In this document: positions 1-9,615 of the stretch, one piece after another | Layout: each line of letters begins with the position of its first letter | How positions within the stretch are numbered: the first letter of the stretch is position 1 | Made by a program: the position numbers and the translations under genes | The notes under the pieces: model-generated | What the model was told of the DNA's origin: nothing | The model's input: the letters and a program-made list of their open reading frames with translations, nothing else | Databases searched by the model: none | DNA from: Diplocarpon mali | Taxonomy: Eukaryota > Ascomycota > Leotiomycetes > Helotiales > Drepanopezizaceae | NCBI GenBank assembly: GCA_024741835.1 | Contig: JAENRP010000190.1 | Location: forward strand, 19,020-83,019 | Reading direction: 5' to 3' | Length of the DNA: 64,000 bases

Positions 1-272
1 AAGATGGCCTCTTCGTCATCTGAAGTACCGGCGGCCATCGGGTTGGCAATGTGCTCGGATTGTACTGTGGATGTCGACTGTGTGGTCTTTGGAGGCGCTA
101 GCTTTGCCAGCGATGAAACTATTTTACCCCTCGGAGATACAGATACACTCTCATCATCTGAATCGTTATCAAAAGCAGCGAGCATCGCCTTGACTTTCGA
201 AGTGGGCGTCAATTGGGACGGTGAAGTCGCGCTGAACTCGCTCTCTGGTGAGGATGCTCTCGATGCAGCCAT
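1..272 (-). CDS. mrc1: Mrc1/claspin-like replication checkpoint mediator, N-terminal part (gene runs off the window)
   Basis: The minus strand is open from an ATG at 270-272 to the window edge (90 codons, no stop). The peptide starts MAASRASSPESEF and contains LTPTSKVKAMLAAFDNDSDDE, followed by serine-rich and acidic stretches. A short Ser/Pro-rich leader followed by LTP-x-SKVKAMLAA and an acidic SD-rich patch is what I know from the N-terminus of fungal Mrc1. That protein travels with the fork and relays replication stress from Mec1/ATR to the Rad53-type kinase. Only the N-terminus is visible, so the conserved core cannot be checked. It is divergent from the molybdate transporter gene, and CGCGTT boxes lie 170-200 bp upstream. 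Another acidic nuclear protein with the same leader is possible. Confidence 0.55.
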   Translation of the reverse strand, partial: MAASRASSPESEFSATSPSQLTPTSKVKAMLAAFDNDSDDESVSVSPRGKIVSSLAKLAPPKTTQSTSTVQSEHIANPMAAGTSDDEEAI

Positions 273-434
273 TGTGGATTTTTGATAGAAAGTGTTTCAA
301 AAATATGCTTTGAATTAGAATTGCCAGAGAGAATACGAAGAAACATATAGGTGCTCAAATAGAGGAGGAGGTCATGTTCGACTGGTATATTTGACAGGTA
401 GAAGGCTGGGTGTGGGTCAGGCCTCGGTCTTCCT

Positions 435-471
435 CGCGTCGCGTTCAAGCATGAGCGCGTTTCTGCGCGTT
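435..471 (-). promoter_or_regulatory. Cluster of CGCGTT (minus strand AACGCG) boxes upstream of the Mrc1-like gene
   Basis: CGCGTT occurs at 440-445, 456-461 and 466-471, with a further CGCGT at 435-439. On the minus strand these read AACGCG, matching the core of the MBF (MCB/E2F-like) site that drives G1/S genes in yeasts. They lie 168-200 bp upstream of the Mrc1-like start codon. S-phase control of that gene is inferred. Confidence 0.4.
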
Positions 472-605
472 ATGTAAGCATGTCTTATCAAGCACGGTAA
501 GTCCCGTTTCGACCTGCCCCAGGTTTGGCCGTTTCTCCTGTTCGCAATCCATTGTAAACACTCTCTTCACCCTCATCACCATCATTGATCACCTCTCCTC
601 CTACC

Positions 606-668
606 ATGTAAGTACCTTATTTATGCATCCCCTAAGTCTCTTATCGCTTATATGCATACGTCTTTAAG
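606..668 (+). promoter_or_regulatory. Minimal AUG-UAA upstream ORF overlapping a possible 5' splice site
   Basis: ATGTAAGT follows the CT-rich tract. Unspliced, it reads AUG UAA, a start-stop uORF. The same bases form an excellent donor (GTAAGT at 608), and TTTAAG at 663-668 could be the acceptor. Splicing would turn the uORF into one of about 19 codons, not in frame with the transporter. Whether the intron is used is unknown. Confidence 0.3.
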
Positions 669-803
669 GTTGGGCCTGGGCGCGCATTGCGAATGTCTTC
701 GACCTCGTGCTTCCACCCAATAAGTTTTCATGCTAGACGACCTCTGGATTGCCCAACTCTTGAATTGCATCTATCCCTTCATCGATTAAAGCCTCGCCCA
801 GTC

Positions 804-2243
804 ATGAATTTCTCAAGTATTCACCGGTTGCACGCCAACAATATTGCCGCTTTACGCAAGTCGCCTCTGTCTGAGATTTCCGGGTCGTTAGGAGACCTTG
901 GAACTCTTCTCCCACTCATGATAACTTTGGCTGTTAACAATTCGATATCACTCTCCACCACACTAGTTCTGTCTGGGCTATGGAATATTCTTACAGGTGT
1001 AATTTTTGGCATTCCTTTGCCTGTTCAGCCTATGAAGGTGACCGAACTCTTGAACCGTGATAGACCGCTTGAGCTGAATGTGTCACTCTAGGCCATCGCT
1101 GCTGTCGCTATTGCCAGGAAGTTCTCCATAGAAGAAACTGTTTCGGCTGGCTTCGCCACATCTGGCTTTGTATTTCTTATTAGCGTGTCAGGCCTTCTGA
1201 GATGGTTCACCCAGGTCATACCGACGCCTGTTGTCAAGGGCATCCAAGTAGGAGCTGGCCTATCTCTTGTTATTTCCGCTGGGGAAAACCTTTTTAATTC
1301 ACTTGGGTGGACTACACCAAACGCCGAAGACAATCTGACATGGGTCCTATTCGCCTTCATTGCACTTCTCGTTACGCAGAAAATGCAGAAAGTGCCGTAC
1401 GCACTTCTCATCTTTGTCTTAGGTCTCATCCTTTCGCTTTCGATCGCTGGATGGCGGAAGCTACCATCATTAAGTATTTGGCAACCTACGATCTTGGTCC
1501 CATCTTGGAGATCTTTCAAGAGTGGCGCTCTAAATGCAGGACTCGGCCAGATCCCCCTCACGACCTTGAACTCCATCATCGCTGTCAGCTATCTCTCCGC
1601 AGACCTCCTACCAAACATCCCAACTCCTGGAGTAACAGAGATTGGCATTAGTGTCGCTCTTATGAACCTCATCGGTGGCTGGTTTGGAGCAATGCCAGTG
1701 TGCCACGGCTCGGGTGGCCTAGCTGCACAGTATCGATTCGGGGCCCGTAGCGGTGCAAGCATTATTATTCTCGGGACTTTCAAGATTCTGTTGGGAGTTT
1801 TGTTTGGCGAGAGTCTCATTGGACTTCTCCGCGAGTATCCGAAAGGACTCCTGGGCATCATGGTCGTAGCTGCAGGCTTGGAGCTCGCCAAGGTAGGAGA
1901 GAGCTTAAACTACGGCGCGAGAGATCTGAGGGAAGCCCCAGGTATGCCTCTGGGAGACCATCAACCAGAGCAGGAAAACGTGACGTTACAGTGTTCACTT
2001 TCGGACGAGGCGAGGACGGAGAGGTGGACCGTGATGCTGATGACCGTGGGGTTTCTGTTGGCCTTTAAGAATGACGGAGTTGGATTCATGGCTGGCATGT
2101 TATGCCACTCCTTCAACCAGGCTTCGAAAGTCTGGAATGAGTGGGAGAGCCGACGGGCTCGTAGACCTGGCAGAGATGCTCGGAGAAACAGGCAGGCCAC
2201 CATCGCAGAAGAAGAGGAAGAGCAATTATTGCTCGAGACTTGA
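804..2243 (+). CDS. Molybdate transporter, MOT1/SulP-like family
   Basis: Two exons, 804-1037 and 1092-2243, with a 54-bp intron (GTGACC...CTCTAG), encode about 461 residues. The spliced protein reads SEISGSLGDLGTLLPLMI near the start, then PVQPMK joined to AIAAVAIA across the intron, then FGAMPVCHGSGGLAAQYRFG in the second half. These are the hallmark motifs of the MOT1 molybdate transporters (a SulP-related family without STAS domain). About ten hydrophobic helices are visible, and the tail is charged (runs of E and R). The expected role is high-affinity molybdate uptake, at the plasma membrane or vacuole, for molybdenum cofactor enzymes such as nitrate reductase. The start is uncertain: ATG 804 puts the conserved motif about 20 residues in, while the in-frame ATG at 693 would add 37 residues. 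Confidence 0.88.
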
Positions 2244-2951
2244 TATCTAGATCAATTCTCGTCTCGGGATACTAGCAGGCAAGACTGCATAAACAAAAAT
2301 GGGCTATTTGTGCTCTTTGGACCGAGACCTTTAAGACTGTTACTGGAATCGAGCTCGGCACCCGCTTTCGAGCCGGCTCGGATTACGTGTGACTATCAGC
2401 GTCTCCATTCTGCTCTGCCTTCCATGTTCCCTCTCAGACTCGATGGAAGTATCACAGGGTTACGAATAGAGACGCACATACACGTTCTGGATCCAGGCTA
2501 GGTACCTCTTGAGGATATCAGAGAGTCGGTCCCCTGCAGATTCGACAGCTGCAGATGCAGAGAAAAAGTCGCAGCCAAAATAAACAGTGTCACAAGCATG
2601 AGGAGGCGTTTGCCGCACTTATCACCTCACATACCACAATTATATCGTGCGTTGCACCTATGTAACCTCTTCCCCCCGCCTGATCCCGTCGTGTTTGCCC
2701 CTCAGCCCACCTGCTTGTAATTCCTCGTCAGCTGCAACCCCGCAAAAGTGGAGACCAGGACCATCTGTATCCCGCCTCGTCCTCAGCCCTCGTTCCTTTT
2801 TACTTCTTCACTCACTCACTTCCACCGCTTCCCCCCTTCTGCAGGAATGCAGATTCAATGGGCCGCTCTTTCGGGCTTCTTCGTTTGATAGCATCTCTAT
2901 CACCTTTCATTACTTGTTCTTCGCAGCTCGATTCGGGCCTTAAAACACAAG
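2244..2951. other. Intergenic region, leader of the F-box gene
   Basis: No convincing gene. The last 250 bp are pyrimidine-rich (TTCTTCACTCACTCACTTCC type), as in many fungal 5' leaders, and lead into the F-box gene start. Short ORFs here lack recognisable content. Confidence 0.5.
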
Positions 2952-4327
2952 ATGGCAGTCTTCTTAGATCTCGACGATGAAGCTGAGCCACCGGAAGAAG
3001 GGCATTGGCATGAACGACGCTATCCGTGTGCCATGAGGCGTTTGGATATCAATGCCACGGAGAGCAACGCACAGGGAGAGAGGGAGAGGGAGAATCCGAA
3101 TAAGAAAAAGCCCGTTACTGAGGCTTTGGGATGCTATCCGTATGTACCGTCGACGAAGTCTTTGTTTCCACTCATAATCACATTTGAAATTATTCTGATC
3201 TATAGCCAGAGTGATAATATCGCTCGCGTCTCACATTGACCTCAATACCCTCGACGCTCTATCGCTCACCTGTCGCCAGATCCGCGTCAATCTCCTTCAA
3301 TACCGCACACACCTTTTAACCGCAACTCTTCGCTGTGAGAACGAAGACGTCGCGTTAGATCCTGAGCATACATTTCGTTATAGAGCTCGAGCTGCAGATT
3401 GGTATTTTGTGGAAGGTGATACCCTTGGATCCGGTGCTGGTAAGTTCGGGGACTGTGCTCGGGATATGGTTGGTGAATGCAGGAGATGTGGAAGGGTAGT
3501 CTGCAGGGTAAAATCTCTCTTCTTCTGTCTCTCGGGAAAAAAAAAAAACAAAAAAAACAAACAGGAACTGTCAAACCCAAAGAAACAAAACTAAAAGACA
3601 TCAGAACTGCACCATCAAACCCCCAGCACCAGTCCTCTTGCGTCATAGGCACCGCCGCATCTGCAAGAGCTGCTCCACAGCTCCAATCGCCTCACTCATC
3701 GGTACCTCGGTTATGTCTACCCACGAAGTCGCTTCAAGTACTATTGCTCCCACCACTCCACCCAGTGCGGAGACCAAGACTCTCAGACAACAGATCTGTA
3801 ACTGTCCTACCGATGGCGTCTGGCTCTGCCAACCCTGCGGCCGGAGTCTTCGGAGTGCGGACAACGAGTATGAAGGTATCTGGAAATGGCGTACGCGATA
3901 CTTACCCTCGCTCGGCGGCCTGGGTGTTGGAATCGGGGAGGGCAATCGCGGGGTGCCCTGTGGGAGAGGAGGAGAGTGTATTGCGGCTAGAGAAGTCGAG
4001 TCGGAAGTAGACTGCGATGCTGAGGATGCGAGGGAGGTTGACGTTAACAGCGGCCGAGTATCTCCATCTTCTAATACCAGGAGTGTTGGAGGTGGCAACA
4101 GTGGACAGATGCTGGGCCCAGGCTATGCTAGACATGAGATTGAGGGCATCGGGGGTGTGGTGAAGAAGAAGTTGGTCAGAATGGTGAAGGTTGGTGCTTG
4201 TGTGCCTGAGTGGGGTGATGAGAGAGACGCGGGGAATTTCTTAGTCAGGGAGCAGGAAGGGGCTGCGAGGAGTTGGTGTGGCTGGTGCTGGAGAGTTGTG
4301 CCAGGTGCTAAGGATCTTGTTGAGTGA
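2952..4327 (+). CDS. F-box protein with a cysteine-rich (probable zinc-binding) region
   Basis: Three exons, 2952-3139, 3210-3507 and 3605-4327 (introns of 70 and 97 bp), give 402 residues. Exon 2 opens with a degenerate F-box: VIISLASHIDLNTLDALSL followed by TCRQIRVNLLQYR, the pattern that binds Skp1 in SCF ubiquitin ligases. Across the exon 2/3 joint is a paired-cysteine cluster (ECRRCGRVVCRNC, then RRICKSC, then CNCPTDGVWLCQPC), which looks like a treble-clef or RING-like zinc site. The C-terminal part is acidic and less structured. Intron 2 holds a long A-rich tract just upstream of its acceptor. An SCF substrate receptor is the likely role; the target is unknown. The F-box call is from pattern, and no WD40 or LRR region is visible. 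Confidence 0.7.
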
Positions 4328-5598
4328 GTCGAATCTTGAAGCACCTGTAGATGCAACTATTTGCACAGTAATGCGTAGTGACTGTACTTTGAACTTTAGT
4401 TAACGCAAGGGAATAAAGAGCACGCAAATACCATAGTTGGGCATTTCCAAAAAGAAAAAGCAGGGGTGGGGCAAAGGGGGAGGGAGACGGTGGAGATAGG
4501 GATAGGCAGCTAGGCAATGCATGCAATGCAGCCTGACTACTTAACCCGTACGCTTCAGCTCTCATAACCTGTAAGCCTGAATTTCTCGTTGCCTAATATG
4601 TAGCCTATAAGTCTGACCCAGCTCCGTTGAATTGCTATTGAATTTGTCCTAGTTGGGGGCCAAAGTAAACAAAGCGGCCAAGCGAGTCATGGAGCGAGCG
4701 CGAACGTTTTTAAGTGGAGATGAAACACATGGCTTTTTAGTTACACGATAGAAAGACGGCTGTAGCCAACTATATAATTATTCTCCATATCATCATATCT
4801 ACTAAATGGCACACGTGCAAGAGAGTCATTTTAGTGCGCGGCGAATCAGTATTCACACTTGATGTGAATTTCAATTCGCCTAAATTATGACCAGAGGTAC
4901 CTAGGACCTAAGGGTGTGTCTGCAAGCTACGACACTAATTACACAGGGAGCAGAAGAATAGTCCACAATATTCATGTTAGATGTTCTGTGGATAAACATA
5001 ATCGCTTAAAAGCTCGGCAGACTGCGGCAATCGAGACTGAAGCTTCTAAAGATCGTCTTCAAATACGATGAAATAAGCTAAGCACCCCCGAAAAGCTTGT
5101 ATTGATCTCTTCTCACTTCCACATGTGCTTTTCAGTTGTACATACGAGAAACTTCTTTGAAATGACCAAGAAAACAACGCTCAATGTAACCACCGAAAAG
5201 CTGAATCAAGATCTAAATAAGCGAGGTTGGCGAGCAGTGTTCAGAAGAAAGAGCGAGAATCAGCGTATGTACATTTCAAGGTAGGGATCCAGAACCACGC
5301 CAAACTGTCCTCGAAAGAAGAGAAGGAAAGATAGTCAACTCTTCATACGAAGATCATATCTCCGCTCATACCCCGCAAACGGTCAAAAGTCGTCAAGGGA
5401 TGGATATTACCACACTGGTGAGAAGCTAGTGGAGTCTTGTCTCATACAAGAGCAAGCCTTGCCACGGTGATGAAGACTTCAGATCATCCCAAGGACGGCG
5501 AGGGATTATCTCAGCCAGAACGACCCATCCTCGTCGCCAAATAGCATTGCGACTTTTCGAAATTCCAAATTCAGCCTTCATCGGATCCCGCTGTCAAT
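4328..5598. other. Gene-poor intergenic stretch
   Basis: No convincing gene. Base composition drifts towards AT after 4700, and only short ORFs without recognisable content occur. Confidence 0.5.
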
Positions 5599-5877
5599 AT
5601 GCCGACTGAGCGGCCGTCAAGCTGCCGTAGGCAGGCTTCGGAACTGCATCCCCTGGATCCCAACGGGGATGTCTTGCTTGTTCTGAGCCGAATCACAGCC
5701 CTTATGGATCCAGGGGACAAGCACGCGGGATTCGAAGAATACGATGCTATCGATGCTGAAGATGGCGATGATAGCCTCGTGGCCGTTGAAGACGTAGAAA
5801 GGGATTGGAGCGCCCCTCTCTCCTTGCCCGGCTACACCGGTCTGCAAAGCCGTACTCTCTGCCTTGGCGCGGTGTAG
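5599..5877 (+). pseudogene. Possible BTB/POZ gene fragment
   Basis: A 92-codon ORF contains LHPLDPNGDVLLVLS, which resembles the segment opening many fungal BTB-domain proteins (DPDGDVLLVL and variants). The rest is acidic (DAIDAEDGDD). No BTB core with its conserved helices follows, and the ORF runs into AT-rich DNA, so at best this is the remnant of a 5' end. A chance ORF is possible. Confidence 0.25.
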
Positions 5878-6754
5878 GCTGTCAGTACTTTACTGCTTGT
5901 AATCTAGGATAGCTTAGAAGAGATGCATGATAAATCAATCGATTATATACAAGCTATGCGATTTGCGATGACTTATGAACTACGCCTTCCCCTCCTCTTT
6001 CAGAAATCGATAAGTAGTTGTCTACAAAGCTAGTTTGCGAATTCAAGATTGCCTTGGTAGACTCTAAAGATTTACATGTAGGAGCTGGCTTACTTGTATT
6101 ATAGCTTCGAATGTAGATGCTATTATTGACAGGATTATATAAGAAAGAATAAAGGGTATATATTGAATACCAGGAATAGCTTCTAGTTAAGGGGAGTGAC
6201 TTTCTATCTCCTTGAATATTGTCTAGGATAACAAAACTTCGACCGAAGGATCCAGACTGAGGAAGGGGGATAAAGGGGTATTTTAGGAATTACACATTTA
6301 AGACCTTTAGCTATTATATTTAAAGCTAATATTTAAAGCTCAGTTTATACCTTCTTAATCTCTTACAAGAGGACTTAACTCGTATTATGCCACTGATCAT
6401 AAGACTTTAAGAGCTCTAGTGACTTACATGGTATGTATTAGCTTTTTAAGTATCTACCCCACTGACAGAAACGATATCTACTTCACTCACAGAAACTATC
6501 ATTCAAAGAACTATATAACTATGCTTGAATTGCTTGAAGCAACGTTTCATAGCCGAATCATAAACCTGCAGGAATAGAAATACAAAGCGCGGAATTGAGG
6601 GCCTTTCCCCTCCAGCCTTACCCTTTTCACATCCTACACTCTGTATGTAACTCCTCAATTCAGCATGTCTGTATCTCCCTCCAAAGGTCTCAGCCAGCGC
6701 GTTCGTATAGGCCCGAGACGCAAATCAGCACCACCTACCTGCCGACCTACCCAG
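5878..6754. other. AT-rich degraded stretch
   Basis: AT-rich, with stops in all frames and no coding signal. The TA-rich composition fits RIP-type decay of a repeat, though no element can be recognised. Confidence 0.5.
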
Positions 6755-7018
6755 CTACATCTCGAGCAACATGGAAGTCTTCTTTTCGACGTCATGCATG
6801 GGCATACGAGACGCGTTCGCAAGATCCATGTAGACTCGTGGCCGCGCTTGGCGACCCTTGTCGACTGCTACTACCTCCATGGGGCGGCCGACTCGTCTTC
6901 TGGGAGGCTTCTTGCTCGGAGGTAGGACCGGGGCCTCCGCAGGATGAGCTGCAGTGTTGGGGTCGGAGTGGCTGTAGTCATCCAGCATGAGAAATTTCTG
7001 CGCGGGAATCTTGAGCAT
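6755..7018 (-). CDS. Unrecognised 87-residue ORF, possibly the last exon of a larger gene
   Basis: The ORF is in a short GC-rich island within AT-rich DNA and has a coding-like composition. It includes a basic, proline-rich stretch (PPSKKPPRRRVGRP) and ends at a TAG. Upstream in the same frame the peptide continues (CARDCPEDP) back to a stop that coincides with a CTGTAG, which could be a splice acceptor. It could therefore be a terminal exon whose 5' part has decayed. I do not recognise the family. Confidence 0.3.
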   Translation of the reverse strand: MLKIPAQKFLMLDDYSHSDPNTAAHPAEAPVLPPSKKPPRRRVGRPMEVVAVDKGRQARPRVYMDLANASRMPMHDVEKKTSMLLEM

Positions 7019-7696
7019 AGGGTCTTCGGGGCAGTCTCTTGCGCAAGTGACAGGATGATGCGTGCGCTACAGCATTTACAATTTTTGGTATCTTATGTCT
7101 TTTAGCCCAACCATATACCACTTCCACCACCGTGGGAGAAACAAAGTAGTGCCCAAGAAATAATCAAAGATTCCTCGACTTGTTGGTCAGCATTTTCTTA
7201 CTAATGTGAAAGACGAAGGACGAGGTTGGGATGTGCTGCTTCACCGTGTGGCAACCAGTCGTCTCCTCACAAAGCAAAGGTTAGTATCCGTCGCCGGAAG
7301 CAGGCAGACGACAGTGCTGAACCCGATCTTAGATATTGCGCGCATAGCAGCTTTACATGTGGATGGCTGAAGACATCGTTGCGACCACACGTGAAGTCTA
7401 GCTGGCAAGATCCCATTGCTTACTTGCCTGGACGTGTAGTACTTCATACTCCTCCGAGTGGAGAGATTAAACATTTCTTTTTCAAATTGGAATAGAATTT
7501 CGTTATCATGTCCTTCATATGCTTCATATCCTGTCATAATATGCGAAGGTAGGGACTAGCTAGCCAGCTGTTTCCAATCCCCGATACCCCATCTCAGAAC
7601 GTACACAAGAGGTATACCCAGGCCCAACTCCGTAAAATTCACACACGGCCTCGTGAGGCCAGTCAGAATCGCGTATCAATGCTGTGTTTCTGTCGT
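7019..7696. other. Intergenic, 3' side of the patatin-like gene
   Basis: Short overlapping ORFs on both strands (for example 7226-7495 + and 7241-7537 -) lack recognisable motifs and probably arise by chance. No RNA gene seen. Confidence 0.45.
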
Positions 7697-9615
7697 TCAT
7701 CTTCCTTCGTATTTCGGCTTCCTAGCCATGTTCGCGATAGGCGGCGGCCTGTCATCTACCGGGTACGGTAGTGGAAGCCGGGGCCGGCCCACCGGTATCC
7801 TGGCCACCGGGTCCTGGATAGGTGTCTTGGGCGGCAGAGGTGGAGGCTCGATCCGATGTGGGTATTTTTGAACGTGTGCTTGAGGCTGTTCGTCAGAGCT
7901 CGTGATGGCGATTTTGTCGGCTCCGCTAGCAGTCATGTACTCGCCCGGCGTGTGGGCGTGCAAGGGCAGTCGGTCTGAATTCGTGTCTCCGATACTGGAG
8001 TTGGAATTGTGAGGCGAGTGTCTGGGATAGTTCTCGCGCGACGAGCGCGGCGACGGCGTTTGCTTGTAGCCAGGGACTTCGAGGGTATCGTGCTGCCCAG
8101 ACTCGTAGGATGTGCGGGGAGGTGGGCTGTGCACAGGTTGGAAGGAGACATCAGCGGGGAGTTCAACGGCGTTGGGGTAAGGTTCAGGGACGTCGGGTAG
8201 AGTCAGGCCCTGGTAGTGTCCGAATAAGCCTCCAGCTTTCTCGTTTTCGTGCCTCGCTTTGGCACGGAGGATCTTGGCAAGTTTTGCTGCCGCGTCGACA
8301 TTCATCCGTTGAACGTCGCTCTTGCTAAGATATCTCCTGGTTCCCGTGCTGATATCTGCCAGACGATTCCACTCGTTCATGCCGAATTCGCCGACGCCGA
8401 CCTCCACATTGAATCGGTAGTAATTCTCGATGTTGACTCCGCGTTTGGTGAGGCCTTCACTGACCATGTACTGATGTGTCGCCTCGCAACCTTCAATCTT
8501 CGAGATGAGCCGCCGCCTGGCCTCGGCAAAATCGCCCATGAACCCCTCGTACCACAGGTGGGAGTTCTGATCGCTCCCCGTCGGCCTTCTGCCAGTTCCG
8601 ATGCTGACGAACACACCCACGTCACGACCTGGCCACTCATTCACGCAAGCTTCGTCCAGAGCGACCGGCGCCGGGTTGAACTGCCCTGCACCTTCATCGA
8701 TGAATACGGAATGGCCTATTTGAATCGGCTTGAAAGCAAGACCAGTTGCCGACGTGGCTCTCCCTGCCTGCCATATCGTGCAGTCAAATTCTGGCGGGGG
8801 CTCTTTGCGGGAGTCATAAGACCGTAGGAGCGCGGGCGGGGCCCCTCTGGGAGTCCCTTGGTAGACGGCCGTGACACAACTAGAGCGTGTTAGCGAGGCG
8901 AGAGCTTGAGAGGTGATAACCTTACGTCTTGGTTCGAATCTCTCGGTTGTCGTACAGTAAGGCATTGGGGTTTCCGTATTTCAGCCCCAGCGTCGGCCGG
9001 CTCTGATAGCTAGAGGGGCTCCTGGCACTGAAGCTTGCCACGCTGGCATTGCTCGCATGGCGCCGAGGGGAACTTCTGTTCAGGGGACTGATCGGGCTGC
9101 TGAGATCTGCCACTTCCTCCGGCTCCTCTCCATCGTTGCCTTCACGCTCGAGTATGGTGTGCTCCTTCACGCACTGCCGGATAGCTTCTTCCAACTTGGA
9201 AGCCTTGAATAAGGTCGAGCGGTAAGGGATCCCAGCAATCGTCTTGTCCGTCTCGAATACCTTCCTCGTCATCTGCACGTAGACCTCTTTACACGTCTCC
9301 AGATCCAGCCGCAGCCTGCCCAACATGATGGCGATCAAGCCCCCCGTTCCTGTCCCTATGATCAGGTCAAAGTGATCGGCCGGCTTGGGAATCTGATCCC
9401 TCCTCGGGGCTTTGCCTTCGGTCTCGACGTATGTTCTGTGCATAAGCTCCTGAATGATAATCAACATCGAATAGCCCCGCACGCCCCCTCCATCTGCGAG
9501 AGTGTCAGTGAGCCGGCCACACAAGAGATCGGTGTCCGCTGCTACCTAGAGAGAGAATGCGAAGCGGAGGCCCTTTCGTGGTATCCTTCCGCCGCATCCC
9601 GCGGTTGTTGTTCAT
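7697..9615 (-). CDS. Patatin-like phospholipase-domain protein lacking the canonical nucleophile serine
   Basis: Exons 9615-9546, 9493-8926 and 8879-7697 (introns of 52 and 46 bp) give 606 residues. The patatin fold is clear. The oxyanion-hole motif DGGGVRGY starts at residue 24. The nucleophile-elbow region reads IIGTGTGGLIA, with Gly72 where GTSTGG enzymes have serine. The later Asp motif reads FIDEGAGQFNP (Asp274) instead of DGG/DGA. Strand and helix context (MLGRLRLDLETCKEVYV, WQAGRATSATGLAF) is well kept, so this is not a decayed gene. The last 200 residues are proline- and serine-rich and disordered. It is probably a pseudo-lipase or an enzyme with altered chemistry. The start is uncertain: no in-frame ATG was found upstream of 9615 as far as I checked (about 9790). 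Confidence 0.8.

Larger units (their letters stand above)
273..803. promoter_or_regulatory. Divergent promoter region between the Mrc1-like gene and the molybdate transporter
   Basis: This 531-bp region separates two divergent starts. It holds the CGCGTT cluster and, towards the transporter, a CT-rich tract (about 555-605) typical of fungal leaders directly before an AUG. Several AUGs precede the transporter start chosen here, so its leader is complex. Confidence 0.5.

Noticed and set aside
8249..8827. 192-codon plus-strand ORF opposite the patatin-like gene
   Set aside because: Antisense shadow of a well-supported exon.
8931..8950. GGTTCGAATC, a B-box look-alike
   Set aside because: Lies within and beside coding exon 2 of the patatin-like gene on the opposite strand; no cloverleaf around it.
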